Below, piece after piece: positions 1 through 6,200 of a DNA stretch of 8,561 nt. The first letter of the stretch is position 1, and the number at the start of each line of letters is the position of its first letter. Origin of the DNA: Coprothermobacter sp. (GTDB lineage: Bacteria; Coprothermobacterota; Coprothermobacteria; Coprothermobacterales; Coprothermobacteraceae); NCBI GenBank assembly GCA_003476705.1, contig DMVM01000069.1, positions 1-8,561 of the forward strand, in the 5' to 3' direction. The notes below the pieces were generated by a model that was not told the DNA's origin, did no database searches, and saw only the letters and a list, made by a program, of their open reading frames with translations. The position numbers and the translations under genes are program-made.

Positions 1-1877
1 TAGATAAGGACACGGTAAACTGGGTACCGAACTTCGATGGCAGTTTAAAGGAGCCCGAAGTTCTTCCCGCTGTGTTTCCGCAGCTCTTGGTTAATGGTTC
101 CAGTGGAATTGCCGTAGGTGTATCGACGTACATTCCACCTCACAACTTGGGTGAAATCATCGATGCCACGTTGCACTTCCTTCGCAATCCGGAAGCAACA
201 TCTAGGCAACTTATGAGGTTTGTTAAAGGTCCGGATTTTCCAACTGGCGGTCAAATTATTAATCCCCAAGATCTTATAAAGGTCTATGAAGAAGGGAAGA
301 GCGTAATTCGCGTACGTGGACGAGCTAAGTTGGAAGAGGGACACGGGCAAAAACGCAGGTTAGTTATTTATGAAATACCTTACATGGTCAACAAAGCGGA
401 ACTGGTGTCACAAATTGCGCAGCTCATTCGCGATAGAAAGTTGTCCGGTGTTGACGAGGTCAGAGACGAAAGTAACAGGCAGGGCGTCAGGGTGGTGTTG
501 GAGCTCAAGAAAGGCGCCAGTTTCCAGCACATTCTTAACCAACTGTATGAACAGACGGCTTTGGAAAACAGCTTTGCGATTAACATGGTTGCACTAAAAG
601 ACGGGGCTCCTGTTCAACTGACCCTGCGTGATTACATCGCCTCATTCGTGGATTTTAGAAAAGAGACCGTTTTAAGAAGAACACGTTATTTGCTGGATAA
701 AGCTTCGAAGCGTCGCGAAGTTGTAGAGGGTATTCTTAAGGCGCTGGATAACATTGATTTGGTTATTGATATTATCCGGAATGCGGAAACCACAGATCAG
801 GCAAAGAAACGCCTCATGTCACAGATAGGCCTAACAGAGGTACAAGCAGAGGCTGTGTTGGAAATAAAGCTTAGATCTTTGGTACACATGGAAAAGGAAA
901 AAGTTGAGCAAGAGCTGGAATCCCTTCTGAAAGCCATTGCTGAATACACTGAAATACTTAACAGTGAAACCAAGCTACTGGAAGTCATTGCTGAGGAGCT
1001 TAAACATGTGAAAAAACTGTTTGCTGATCCAAGAAGAACGCTAATTGGATTCTCAGATCAGCAAACAGAGACAGTGCAAGCTGCCGAGGAGACATTCTTC
1101 ATTGAACTGTTGGATTACGGCATCATTAGAAGGTCAAAAACGCAGACAAACTTGGTGGACTTTATTGAGGTGCAGGGAAGTGACCCGGTTATGTTCCTGA
1201 CGAACTTTGGAAAGATATTCTGCATATCTGCTTACGAAATCCCTGAAAGCCAACGTGGCGTAGCTTTGAATGCCCTATTTCCTATGGGGAATGATGAGAA
1301 AGTGCTGCTATTAGGGACTCAAAACCAGGAGCTTATTGCCATCAGTGAAAAAGGAAAAGGAAAACGTTTCAGATTGGACGTGGAAAAGATTCCATCTCGA
1401 GGTGGTTATTACTTCCTGCTTGACCCAGGCGACATGGTATCAGTCATAATTCCTGTAACTAGCAAAGAACTTGTCGTTATTAGTGCTCAGGGCAAGGCAT
1501 TGCGTTTGGATGTGGAGAGTATCCCAGAACGTGGGCTTCGTACAGGCGGAGTTAAGGTTATGAGAACTTATGAAGGGGACCGAGTAGTGGGAGCGACGTG
1601 CTTAAAACAGGAATACATTATTACTATGACAGAAAACGCATATGCTAAGCGAACGGACATAGATGAAATACCCAAGAGAAATAGAGGCGCTGCAGGTATT
1701 TTTATACATAAAGCTAATGAATCTACTGGCCCAGTAATAGGGGTTTCTTGTAACGAGAATATGCTTTACCGCTCAGGCAGAGAATGGCTTCCCTTAAGCA
1801 TGAGTGACATACCGGTTTGTTCCAAGGCTTCCATGGGGAAGAAAGTTCTAAGAACTTTGATCAACCGATTGGTTTGA
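1..1877 (+). CDS. gyrA: Type IIA DNA topoisomerase subunit A, GyrA-like (5' end missing)
   Basis: This subunit breaks and rejoins DNA, acting with a GyrB/ParE ATPase partner to change supercoiling or unlink chromosomes. The frame is open from base 3 and gives 624 residues ending at TGA 1875-1877. The visible start (DKDTVNW, then NFDGS and LLVNGSSGIAVG) matches E. coli GyrA from about residue 139, so the catalytic tyrosine lies just outside the window. Further on come EIPYMVNK, VRDESNRQGVRV, a long helical coiled-coil section (about bases 650-1040) and a C-terminal beta-pinwheel from about base 1095, with repeated YEIPES, EKIPSRGG, ESIPERG and DEIPKRNRG blade motifs. The canonical GyrA box (QRRGGKG-like) is not visible in the first blade, and the 'HR' and 'RAH' positions of the tower region read FR and RRE. 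The product may therefore be a diverged GyrA, a ParC or a paralogue. The subunit A family call is firm, but gyrase versus topoisomerase IV is unresolved. Confidence 0.93.
   Translation, partial: DKDTVNWVPNFDGSLKEPEVLPAVFPQLLVNGSSGIAVGVSTYIPPHNLGEIIDATLHFLRNPEATSRQLMRFVKGPDFPTGGQIINPQDLIKVYEEGKSVIRVRGRAKLEEGHGQKRRLVIYEIPYMVNKAELVSQIAQLIRDRKLSGVDEVRDESNRQGVRVVLELKKGASFQHILNQLYEQTALENSFAINMVALKDGAPVQLTLRDYIASFVDFRKETVLRRTRYLLDKASKRREVVEGILKALDNIDLVIDIIRNAETTDQAKKRLMSQIGLTEVQAEAVLEIKLRSLVHMEKEKVEQELESLLKAIAEYTEILNSETKLLEVIAEELKHVKKLFADPRRTLIGFSDQQTETVQAAEETFFIELLDYGIIRRSKTQTNLVDFIEVQGSDPVMFLTNFGKIFCISAYEIPESQRGVALNALFPMGNDEKVLLLGTQNQELIAISEKGKGKRFRLDVEKIPSRGGYYFLLDPGDMVSVIIPVTSKELVVISAQGKALRLDVESIPERGLRTGGVKVMRTYEGDRVVGATCLKQEYIITMTENAYAKRTDIDEIPKRNRGAAGIFIHKANESTGPVIGVSCNENMLYRSGREWLPLSMSDIPVCSKASMGKKVLRTLINRLV
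1017..1068. repeat. Perfect 13-bp inverted repeat inside gyrA, next to an A6 run
   Basis: CTGTTTGCTGATC at 1017-1029 is exactly complementary to GATCAGCAAACAG at 1056-1068, with a 26-base spacer. Inside the spacer AGAA (1032-1035) can also pair with TTCT (1050-1053). Six A residues (1011-1016) directly precede the left arm, so on the minus strand the hairpin would be followed at once by six Ts, the layout of an intrinsic terminator. The repeat sits in coding sequence where the coiled-coil domain joins the C-terminal pinwheel. The pairing is directly visible. Any function (mRNA hairpin, stop for antisense transcription, protein site) is inference. Confidence 0.75.
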
Positions 1878-1896
1878 GGAAGGCTGTGATTTTTGT

Positions 1897-2280
1897 ATGT
1901 CGTACAGGTTTTTGGATCATACAGCGGATTTGGGCGTTGAGGTAAGTGGAGAATCTACTGAGGAGCTCTTTCAATCCTGTTTGGATGCTTTGAGAGAGTG
2001 GAGTTTCCATGAAGTTGGTTCTTCTGAGGTTACACATAATGTAGAACTTTATGGAGACACGGAAACGGAGCTTTGGTTCAAGTTTCTGAACGAAGTGGTG
2101 TTCTACATGGATAAGAACGAAGCTCCACTGAAGTTAAGCTTAAAGGAATACCATTTGGGTTGCAGCTGTTATTTAAGAGCAGAGCTAACGACGGCTGAGC
2201 AAAGTAAGAGAAAGCAGGCTGTGAAGGCTTTTACATTGCACAAGTTTGGGTTTTCGGCGCAGATGATTTTTGACGTGTGA
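1897..2280 (+). CDS. Archease, activator of RNA ligase RtcB
   Basis: Archease is a small acidic metal-binding protein that helps guanylylation of RtcB and makes the ligase turn over. The 127-residue product has the family landmarks: FLDHTADLG at 5-13 (His8, Asp11), FLNEVVFYMD at 63-72, the KAxTxH-type motif as KAFTLH at 110-115 (usually KAxTYH, so the Tyr is Leu here), and the closing Asp-Val with Asp126. Its length is near the lower end of the usual 130-150. The ATG at 1897 follows GAGGAAGG (1876-1883), which overlaps the gyrA stop, at a rather long spacing of 13 bases. No other in-frame start fits better. It lies 19 bases after gyrA and 43 bases before rtcB, its expected partner, which supports the identification. 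Confidence 0.92.
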   Translation: MSYRFLDHTADLGVEVSGESTEELFQSCLDALREWSFHEVGSSEVTHNVELYGDTETELWFKFLNEVVFYMDKNEAPLKLSLKEYHLGCSCYLRAELTTAEQSKRKQAVKAFTLHKFGFSAQMIFDV

Positions 2281-2306
2281 TGAGGATGGGTGATCGGTAA
2301 CCAAAG

Positions 2307-2317
2307 AAAGGAGGTGG
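2307..2317 (+). promoter_or_regulatory. Ribosome binding site of rtcB
   Basis: AAAGGAGGTGG is close to a perfect anti-16S match, and its AGGAGG core ends 9 bases before GTG 2324. It fixes the non-ATG start of rtcB and predicts strong translation. Confidence 0.85.
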
Positions 2318-2323
2318 TCAATT

Positions 2324-3757
2324 GTGTGGAAGCAAGTAGATAAGTTCGTGTACGAAATTCCTTTGGGGGCAAAGGAAGGTATGCGAGTACCGGGGCGTGT
2401 TTTTGCTTCCGAAACCATATTTAAACAAGCCGAGGCAGATAAGGCGTTGGAGCAGGTAGTGAACGTAGCTACTCTGTCTGGTATACTTAGATACTCTCTT
2501 GCCATGCCTGATATCCACTGGGGTTATGGTTTTCCCATTGGTGGTGTGGCGGCTTTTGATGCAGATCATGGTGTGATTACTCCCGGAGGTATTGGTTTTG
2601 ACATAAACTGCGGTGTCAGACTGCTAGTTACACCACTGACAGAGGAGCAAGTTCGACCTAAATTGGGCGACCTTTTGGATGTTCTGTGCAAAGAAGTCCC
2701 TAGTGGGGTAGGGTCTGAAGGCTTCATAAAACTTTCGGTAAGAGAACTGGATAAAGTCTTGGAAATGGGTGCAAAATGGGCAGTAGAACAGGGATATGGA
2801 ACGTTTGAGGATTTAGAGAGGCTCGAGTCGCAAGGGCAGTTAAAGGGCGCCGATGCGAGCAAGGTATCCAAGAGAGCCAAAGAACGTGGTCTGGAACAGT
2901 TGGGAACATTGGGTTCTGGAAATCACTTCCTGGAAGTTCAGAAGGTAGATGAACTCTTCGATGAAGCCGTTGCTAAGGAAATGCGGCTTTCGCTGGGACA
3001 AGTGACCATAATGCTGCATACGGGTTCTCGTGGATTAGGGCACCAAGTCGCCACAGATTACATCGATGTCATGCTCAAAGCCTCAAAGAAGTACGGCATT
3101 AAACTTGTTGATAAGCAGCTGGCTGCAGCTCCTTTTAAGAGTGAAGAAGGTCAGAATTACTGGGCAGCGATGCAGTGTGCAGCGAATTTTGCTTGGGCTA
3201 ACCGTCAAGTGATTACTGACTACATAAGGAAAGGTTTTGCCAAGGTATTTGGCAACGAAATAAAGGACCAGATTACTGTCATTTATGATGTGGCTCATAA
3301 CATTGCAAAGTTAGAAAAACACATGGTTGATGGCATGGAAAGAGAAGTAGTAGTTCACAGAAAGGGAGCAACTCGGTCGTTTTCTGCGCATCAGCCAGAG
3401 TTGCCTTCCATTTATGGAAACACTGGTCAACCTGTCATTATCCCCGGTAGTATGGGTTCAAGCTCCTTCTTGCTCGTTGGACTGCCGGGTAGCATGGAAA
3501 AATCGTGGGGTTCCACGTGCCATGGTGCGGGCAGAGTTATGAGTAGAAAAGAAGCCATAAGGAAAGGTAATTATGGAACGCTTATGGACAATTTGGGTGA
3601 AAAAGGCATATTGGTAAGGAGCGCAGAACGGGAAACGCTCTTAGAAGAAGCTCCTGAAGCCTATAAAGACGTGGACGAAGTGGTGCATGTGGTAGAAGCA
3701 TTGGGCTTAAACAGCAAAGTAGCAAGGATGAGGCCTATGGGGGTTGTTAAAGGTTGA
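2324..3757 (+). CDS. rtcB: RNA-splicing ligase RtcB (3'-phosphate/5'-OH RNA ligase)
   Basis: RtcB joins RNA ends carrying 2',3'-cyclic phosphate or 3'-phosphate to 5'-hydroxyl ends, using GTP and Mn2+ through a histidine-GMP intermediate. In bacteria it is linked to repair of cleaved tRNA and rRNA. All catalytic positions can be read in the 477-residue product: Asp93 and Cys96 in GFDINCGVR, Asn200 and His201 in GSGNHF, His232 in LHTGSRGLGH, His325 in YDVAHN, the guanylylated His400 in STCHGAGR, and Lys476 in the C-terminal MGVVKG. Spacing follows the Pyrococcus enzyme (D95, C98, H203, H234, H329, H404, K480), and the length is close to the archaeal form, longer than E. coli RtcB (about 408). 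No intein interrupts it. It follows archease, and its TGA overlaps the tsaE TTG start, suggesting translational coupling. It appears intact and active. Confidence 0.98.
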   Translation: MWKQVDKFVYEIPLGAKEGMRVPGRVFASETIFKQAEADKALEQVVNVATLSGILRYSLAMPDIHWGYGFPIGGVAAFDADHGVITPGGIGFDINCGVRLLVTPLTEEQVRPKLGDLLDVLCKEVPSGVGSEGFIKLSVRELDKVLEMGAKWAVEQGYGTFEDLERLESQGQLKGADASKVSKRAKERGLEQLGTLGSGNHFLEVQKVDELFDEAVAKEMRLSLGQVTIMLHTGSRGLGHQVATDYIDVMLKASKKYGIKLVDKQLAAAPFKSEEGQNYWAAMQCAANFAWANRQVITDYIRKGFAKVFGNEIKDQITVIYDVAHNIAKLEKHMVDGMEREVVVHRKGATRSFSAHQPELPSIYGNTGQPVIIPGSMGSSSFLLVGLPGSMEKSWGSTCHGAGRVMSRKEAIRKGNYGTLMDNLGEKGILVRSAERETLLEEAPEAYKDVDEVVHVVEALGLNSKVARMRPMGVVKG

Positions 3758-4170
3758 TCAAAGCTTGTACACCTGAGGAAACAGTGGAAGCTGGAAGTAC
3801 ATTTGCTACTAATCTGAAGAAGGGTGATCTAGTGCTTCTTTTTGGTGTACTAGGAGCAGGTAAAACTACGTTTATTCGTGGCGTGGCTCGTCATCTAGCC
3901 CCGGGTGCAAAGGTTTCGTCGCCGTCTTTTAACTTGCTTAAGATTTACAACATGCCCGATGGTGGACACTTGTATCACTTGGACTTTTACAGGGTATCTA
4001 GCATTAAAGAACTTTGGGATATACGTTTGGAAGAGTTTTTGGAAGATGGTCTTGTGGTTGTGGAATGGCCTGGGCGCTTTCCCGATTTACTGTCCCTGTC
4101 ACACTGGAAGGTGATCTTTAAGGTTTTGGAGGATGACTGCAGGTGCATAACATTCACAAAGTACTCTTAA
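3754..4170 (+). CDS. tsaE: TsaE, ATPase of the tRNA t6A37 complex
   Basis: TsaE is the P-loop ATPase that works with the TsaB-TsaD dimer to make N6-threonylcarbamoyladenosine at position 37 of ANN-decoding tRNAs. The 138-residue product has a Walker A loop GVLGAGKTTF (31-40), SSPSF (55-59, usually TSPTF), LYHLDFYR (73-80, with the conserved Asp77), and VVVEWPGRF (101-109) ending the core. The length is slightly below the usual 140-160. The residue after the first Gly of the P-loop is Val, where Asp, Glu or Asn is typical. The start is TTG 3754, sharing TTGA with the rtcB stop. Its ribosome site is weak (GGGGG at 3739-3743), so translation probably depends on ribosomes finishing rtcB. The neighbours tsaB, rimI and tsaD fit the standard bacterial cluster. 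Confidence 0.95.
   Translation: MIKACTPEETVEAGSTFATNLKKGDLVLLFGVLGAGKTTFIRGVARHLAPGAKVSSPSFNLLKIYNMPDGGHLYHLDFYRVSSIKELWDIRLEEFLEDGLVVVEWPGRFPDLLSLSHWKVIFKVLEDDCRCITFTKYS
4128..4132 (+). promoter_or_regulatory. Ribosome binding site of tsaB
   Basis: GGAGG lies 10 bases before GTG 4143, inside the end of tsaE. It decides the tsaB start, because no other start codon precedes the first beta strand (KVLLIQTA). Confidence 0.7.
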
Positions 4171-4700
4171 TACAGACTGCGTTTCCGAATGAGGTAGCTG
4201 GCATTTACGAGCCTGAGAAGAAATTTCCTTTTAAATGGTTTGTTTTACAGGGTAAGACTTTGGAAGCCCTGTGCACAATAGAAATTCCAGAAGATCTTGA
4301 TGCTGTAGCAGTGGCTGTGGGACCCGGACGCTTCACCTCCACACGCGTTGGGGTGGGTTATGCATTGGGCTTAGGCCTGTCAAGAGAACTGCCTCTAATT
4401 CCTTTGAACGTATTCGACCTCATTGACAGCGAAGGCGCTGAAGGTTGGTACCTGATTATGTCCCGAAAAGATGAGTACTATGGAAGCTACCGGGCAAATT
4501 TCCGAGAACTGAAACGGGGCATATTCAACGACATACCCAAAACAGATGTGGCAAGGGTTCTGGACCAAGATCGTCCACTCACCTTAGCGGATTTAGAACA
4601 ATTCATGCAGAAACGTGGGCTACCTGGCCGTACCGGCTGGGAATTGCTCAAGGTAGAGTACATGAAAGAAGTGGCAGTGGAGTACAAACTGTGGAAATAA
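4143..4700 (+). CDS. tsaB: TsaB, scaffold partner of TsaD in t6A synthesis
   Basis: TsaB is an ASKHA-fold paralogue of TsaD. It has no catalytic role of its own, but dimerises with TsaD and is needed for t6A formation. The 185-residue product has a first strand KVLLIQTA (6-13, against the usual ILxIDTS), then AVAVGPGRFTSTRVG (56-70, matching AVxxGPGSFTGLRIG), IPLIPLN-like packing at 84-89, and a C-terminal VEYMKEVAVE that resembles the family ending PxYLRxxxAE. It is shorter than the usual 220-240 residues, apparently through a reduced C-terminal half, and several signature residues differ (Asp to Gln at 11, Ser to Arg and Gly to Ser in the GPGSFTG loop). It overlaps tsaE by 28 bases and rimI by 10. 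The identification rests on the GPG loop, the termini and the gene order; the sequence is clearly fast-evolving. Confidence 0.87.
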   Translation: MHNIHKVLLIQTAFPNEVAGIYEPEKKFPFKWFVLQGKTLEALCTIEIPEDLDAVAVAVGPGRFTSTRVGVGYALGLGLSRELPLIPLNVFDLIDSEGAEGWYLIMSRKDEYYGSYRANFRELKRGIFNDIPKTDVARVLDQDRPLTLADLEQFMQKRGLPGRTGWELLKVEYMKEVAVEYKLWK

Positions 4701-5164
4701 TAGAATTTGAAATTACGGAAGCCACAGAAGAGGATTTGGATGCCATTTACGATGTGGACAAGAAAGCTTTTAGCTACCCGATGAGTCGTAGTAGCATCGA
4801 AAGGGACCTACGCGACAGAAGGCTTTCTAAGTACTTCGTTGCCCGCCTTCTTCGGGTTGATGAGGTCGTAGGCTACATTGGCCTTTGGTGTATTTTTCCT
4901 GAAGCACACATTGTTTCCATTGCTGTGGATCCAGACTACCAGGGCAAAGGCATTGGAAATAAACTACTGCAGCAAGCTTTAATATGGCTCGTAAATAGCG
5001 GATTTAAACACGTTTTTCTAGAAGTACGCGTTGACAACGAAGTAGCCATAAGACTGTATAACAAACACGGTTTTGAAAAAGTTAGCGTGAGAAAGAATTA
5101 TTACCAAGATGGATCCGATGCTTTTGTTATGGTTAAAGACCTTACTAAAAAGGAAGAGCAATAA
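4691..5164 (+). CDS. rimI: RimI-family N-alpha-acetyltransferase (GNAT fold)
   Basis: RimI transfers an acetyl group from acetyl-CoA to protein N-termini, classically ribosomal protein bS18. The 157-residue product starts with ITEATEEDLDAIYDVDKKAF, the usual alpha1 region. It has the acetyl-CoA motif A as VSIAVDPDYQGKGIG (75-89), then LEVRVDNEVAIRLYNKHGFEKVSVRKNYY (110-138), with Glu111 and Tyr123 in the same spacing as the catalytic pair of Salmonella RimI (E103/Y115), and DGSDAFVMVKDL at the end. GTG 4691 is preceded by GGAG at 4679-4682 and overlaps the tsaB stop by 10 bases. RimI is commonly placed between tsaB and tsaD. The actual substrates here cannot be told from sequence. Confidence 0.93.
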   Translation: MEIIEFEITEATEEDLDAIYDVDKKAFSYPMSRSSIERDLRDRRLSKYFVARLLRVDEVVGYIGLWCIFPEAHIVSIAVDPDYQGKGIGNKLLQQALIWLVNSGFKHVFLEVRVDNEVAIRLYNKHGFEKVSVRKNYYQDGSDAFVMVKDLTKKEEQ

Positions 5165-5179
5165 GGAGCATAAGGATTT

Positions 5180-6130
5180 ATGGGATATAGAATCTTAGCC
5201 ATAGAAACCAGCTGTGATGAGACTGCCGTGGCTTGCTTAAATGGGGATAAGGTTGAGCAAAGCAGGGTTTTTTCGCAGATCGACTTACATGAGGCCTTTG
5301 GCGGGGTACTCCCTGAGGCTGCGGCTCGGCGCCATCTGGAAGTACTTCCGGTTTTGTTAAAAGACGTTGTTAAACCAGACTTAATTGCCGTTACTGCTGG
5401 GCCTGGATTGTTGCCTGCTTTGCTTACCGGTGTTAGTGTAGCACTTGGATTATCCAGAGGATGGCAAGTCCCTGTCATGGGTATAAACCACGTAGTAGCT
5501 CATGTGGCGGCAGCGGCGCTGGAGCGAAGAATTGAGCTGCCCGTTTTGGGATTAGTGGTTTCTGGAGGCCATACCTCCTTTTATCTAATTGAGAAATGGG
5601 CTGATCCGAAGGTGCTTGGCTGGACCTATGACGATGCTGCTGGAGAGTGCTTGGACAAAGTTGGTAGGTCACTAGGCATGAGGTACCCGGCGGGTGCAGA
5701 AATTGATAACCTAGCTCTAACGATAAAAGAGCGAGTCACCATGCCACTACCGCTTAAAAATGAGGATTCTTTTAATTTCTCGTTTTCCGGACTTAAGACA
5801 GCTGCTCTGAAATACAAGGGTAAGACTTCTAACGAAGTATTGGCTGCCTCTCTCATGGAAGCGGTGGTCAACCACTTGTTGGATCGCATAGAAAAGGTGC
5901 TCAAGAAGTATCCTTATCCACTTGTGGTGGGTGGAGGAGTGTCTGCCTCCGAGTTTCTGCGTCAAAGAATGCAGGAACATTTTGGCGAACGTGTTATTTT
6001 CCCCAGCGCGCAGCTGAGTACAGACAATGCCGATATGGTGGCTGTTTACGCGGCTCTGCTCGTGCAAGAGAAAGTTGTGCCCGGTTCTTGTGTGACACCT
6101 GATCCAAACATGGAACAAGGATGGTGTTGA
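5180..6130 (+). CDS. tsaD: TsaD, tRNA N6-threonylcarbamoyladenosine transferase
   Basis: TsaD (Kae1/Gcp family) is the catalytic subunit that moves the threonylcarbamoyl group from threonylcarbamoyl-AMP to A37 of tRNA. The donor is made by TsaC/Sua5, which is not in this window. The 316-residue product has ILAIETSCDETA (5-16), GGVLPEAAARRH (41-52), the metal ligands His104 and His108 in NHVVAH (family pattern NHxxGH, so the Gly is Ala here), SGGH (128-131), DDAAGECLDKVGR (151-163), FSFSGLKTA (200-208), VVGGGVSAS (249-257) and STDNADMVA (280-288), with the third metal ligand Asp282. It is a little shorter than the usual 330-345, trimmed at the C-terminus. ATG 5180 follows AAGGAG (5163-5168) and lies 15 bases after rimI. 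It appears complete and functional. Confidence 0.97.
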   Translation: MGYRILAIETSCDETAVACLNGDKVEQSRVFSQIDLHEAFGGVLPEAAARRHLEVLPVLLKDVVKPDLIAVTAGPGLLPALLTGVSVALGLSRGWQVPVMGINHVVAHVAAAALERRIELPVLGLVVSGGHTSFYLIEKWADPKVLGWTYDDAAGECLDKVGRSLGMRYPAGAEIDNLALTIKERVTMPLPLKNEDSFNFSFSGLKTAALKYKGKTSNEVLAASLMEAVVNHLLDRIEKVLKKYPYPLVVGGGVSASEFLRQRMQEHFGERVIFPSAQLSTDNADMVAVYAALLVQEKVVPGSCVTPDPNMEQGWC

Positions 6131-6157
6131 ATAACTCCCCTTACCTAATGGTATATT
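6127..6157 (+). promoter_or_regulatory. Predicted groES-groEL promoter (extended -10)
   Basis: TGGTATATT (6149-6157) is an extended -10 element (TGn plus TATATT), and TTGAAT at 6127-6132 is a possible -35 with a long 19-base spacer. The start of transcription would fall near 6163-6166, right at the CIRCE-like element. The extended -10 may compensate for the poor spacing. Confidence 0.55.
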
Positions 6158-6162
6158 ATCAC

Positions 6163-6189
6163 TTAGCAAGTTCTTAACTAAATTGCTAG
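6163..6189 (+). promoter_or_regulatory. CIRCE-like operator (HrcA site), degenerate
   Basis: TTAGCAAGT, nine bases, then AATTGCTAG gives the exact 9-9-9 layout of CIRCE (TTAGCACTC-N9-GAGTGCTAA). Six of nine bases match in each arm, and the outer TAGCAA/TTGCTA halves are perfectly complementary. It lies at the predicted transcription start and touches the groES ribosome site, the classic place for HrcA repression of groE operons. The inner parts of both arms have drifted, so binding is an inference. Confidence 0.6.
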
Positions 6190-6195
6190 GAGGTG
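6188..6195 (+). promoter_or_regulatory. Ribosome binding site of groES
   Basis: AGGAGGTG lies 5 bases before ATG 6201. This decides against the upstream in-frame TTG at 6183, which would put the ribosome site inside the coding region and add MLGGVL before the normal GroES start. Confidence 0.88.
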
Positions 6196-6200
6196 TCCTT

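Noticed and set aside
72..74. GTG at 72 as the start of the topoisomerase gene
   Set aside because: The frame stays open to the window edge, and the residues before it (DKDTVNW, NFDGSLKEPEVLPA) match conserved GyrA/ParC sequence, so the gene is simply cut by the edge.
702..711. 10-bp palindrome GCTTCGAAGC in gyrA
   Set aside because: It is short, has no loop, and is explained by ordinary Ala-Ser-Lys codons; no nearby site or repeat supports a function.
2281..2323. Possible regulatory element between archease and rtcB
   Set aside because: Apart from the ribosome site, the 43 bases show no promoter pair, stem-loop or repeat that I can defend.
6131..6162. Possible terminator between tsaD and groES
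   Set aside because: No GC-rich stem with a following T-run is present, so read-through from tsaD into groES remains possible.
6183..6200. TTG at 6183 as the groES start
   Set aside because: It would place the AGGAGGTG ribosome site inside the coding sequence and add residues absent from GroES proteins; ATG 6201 is well placed.
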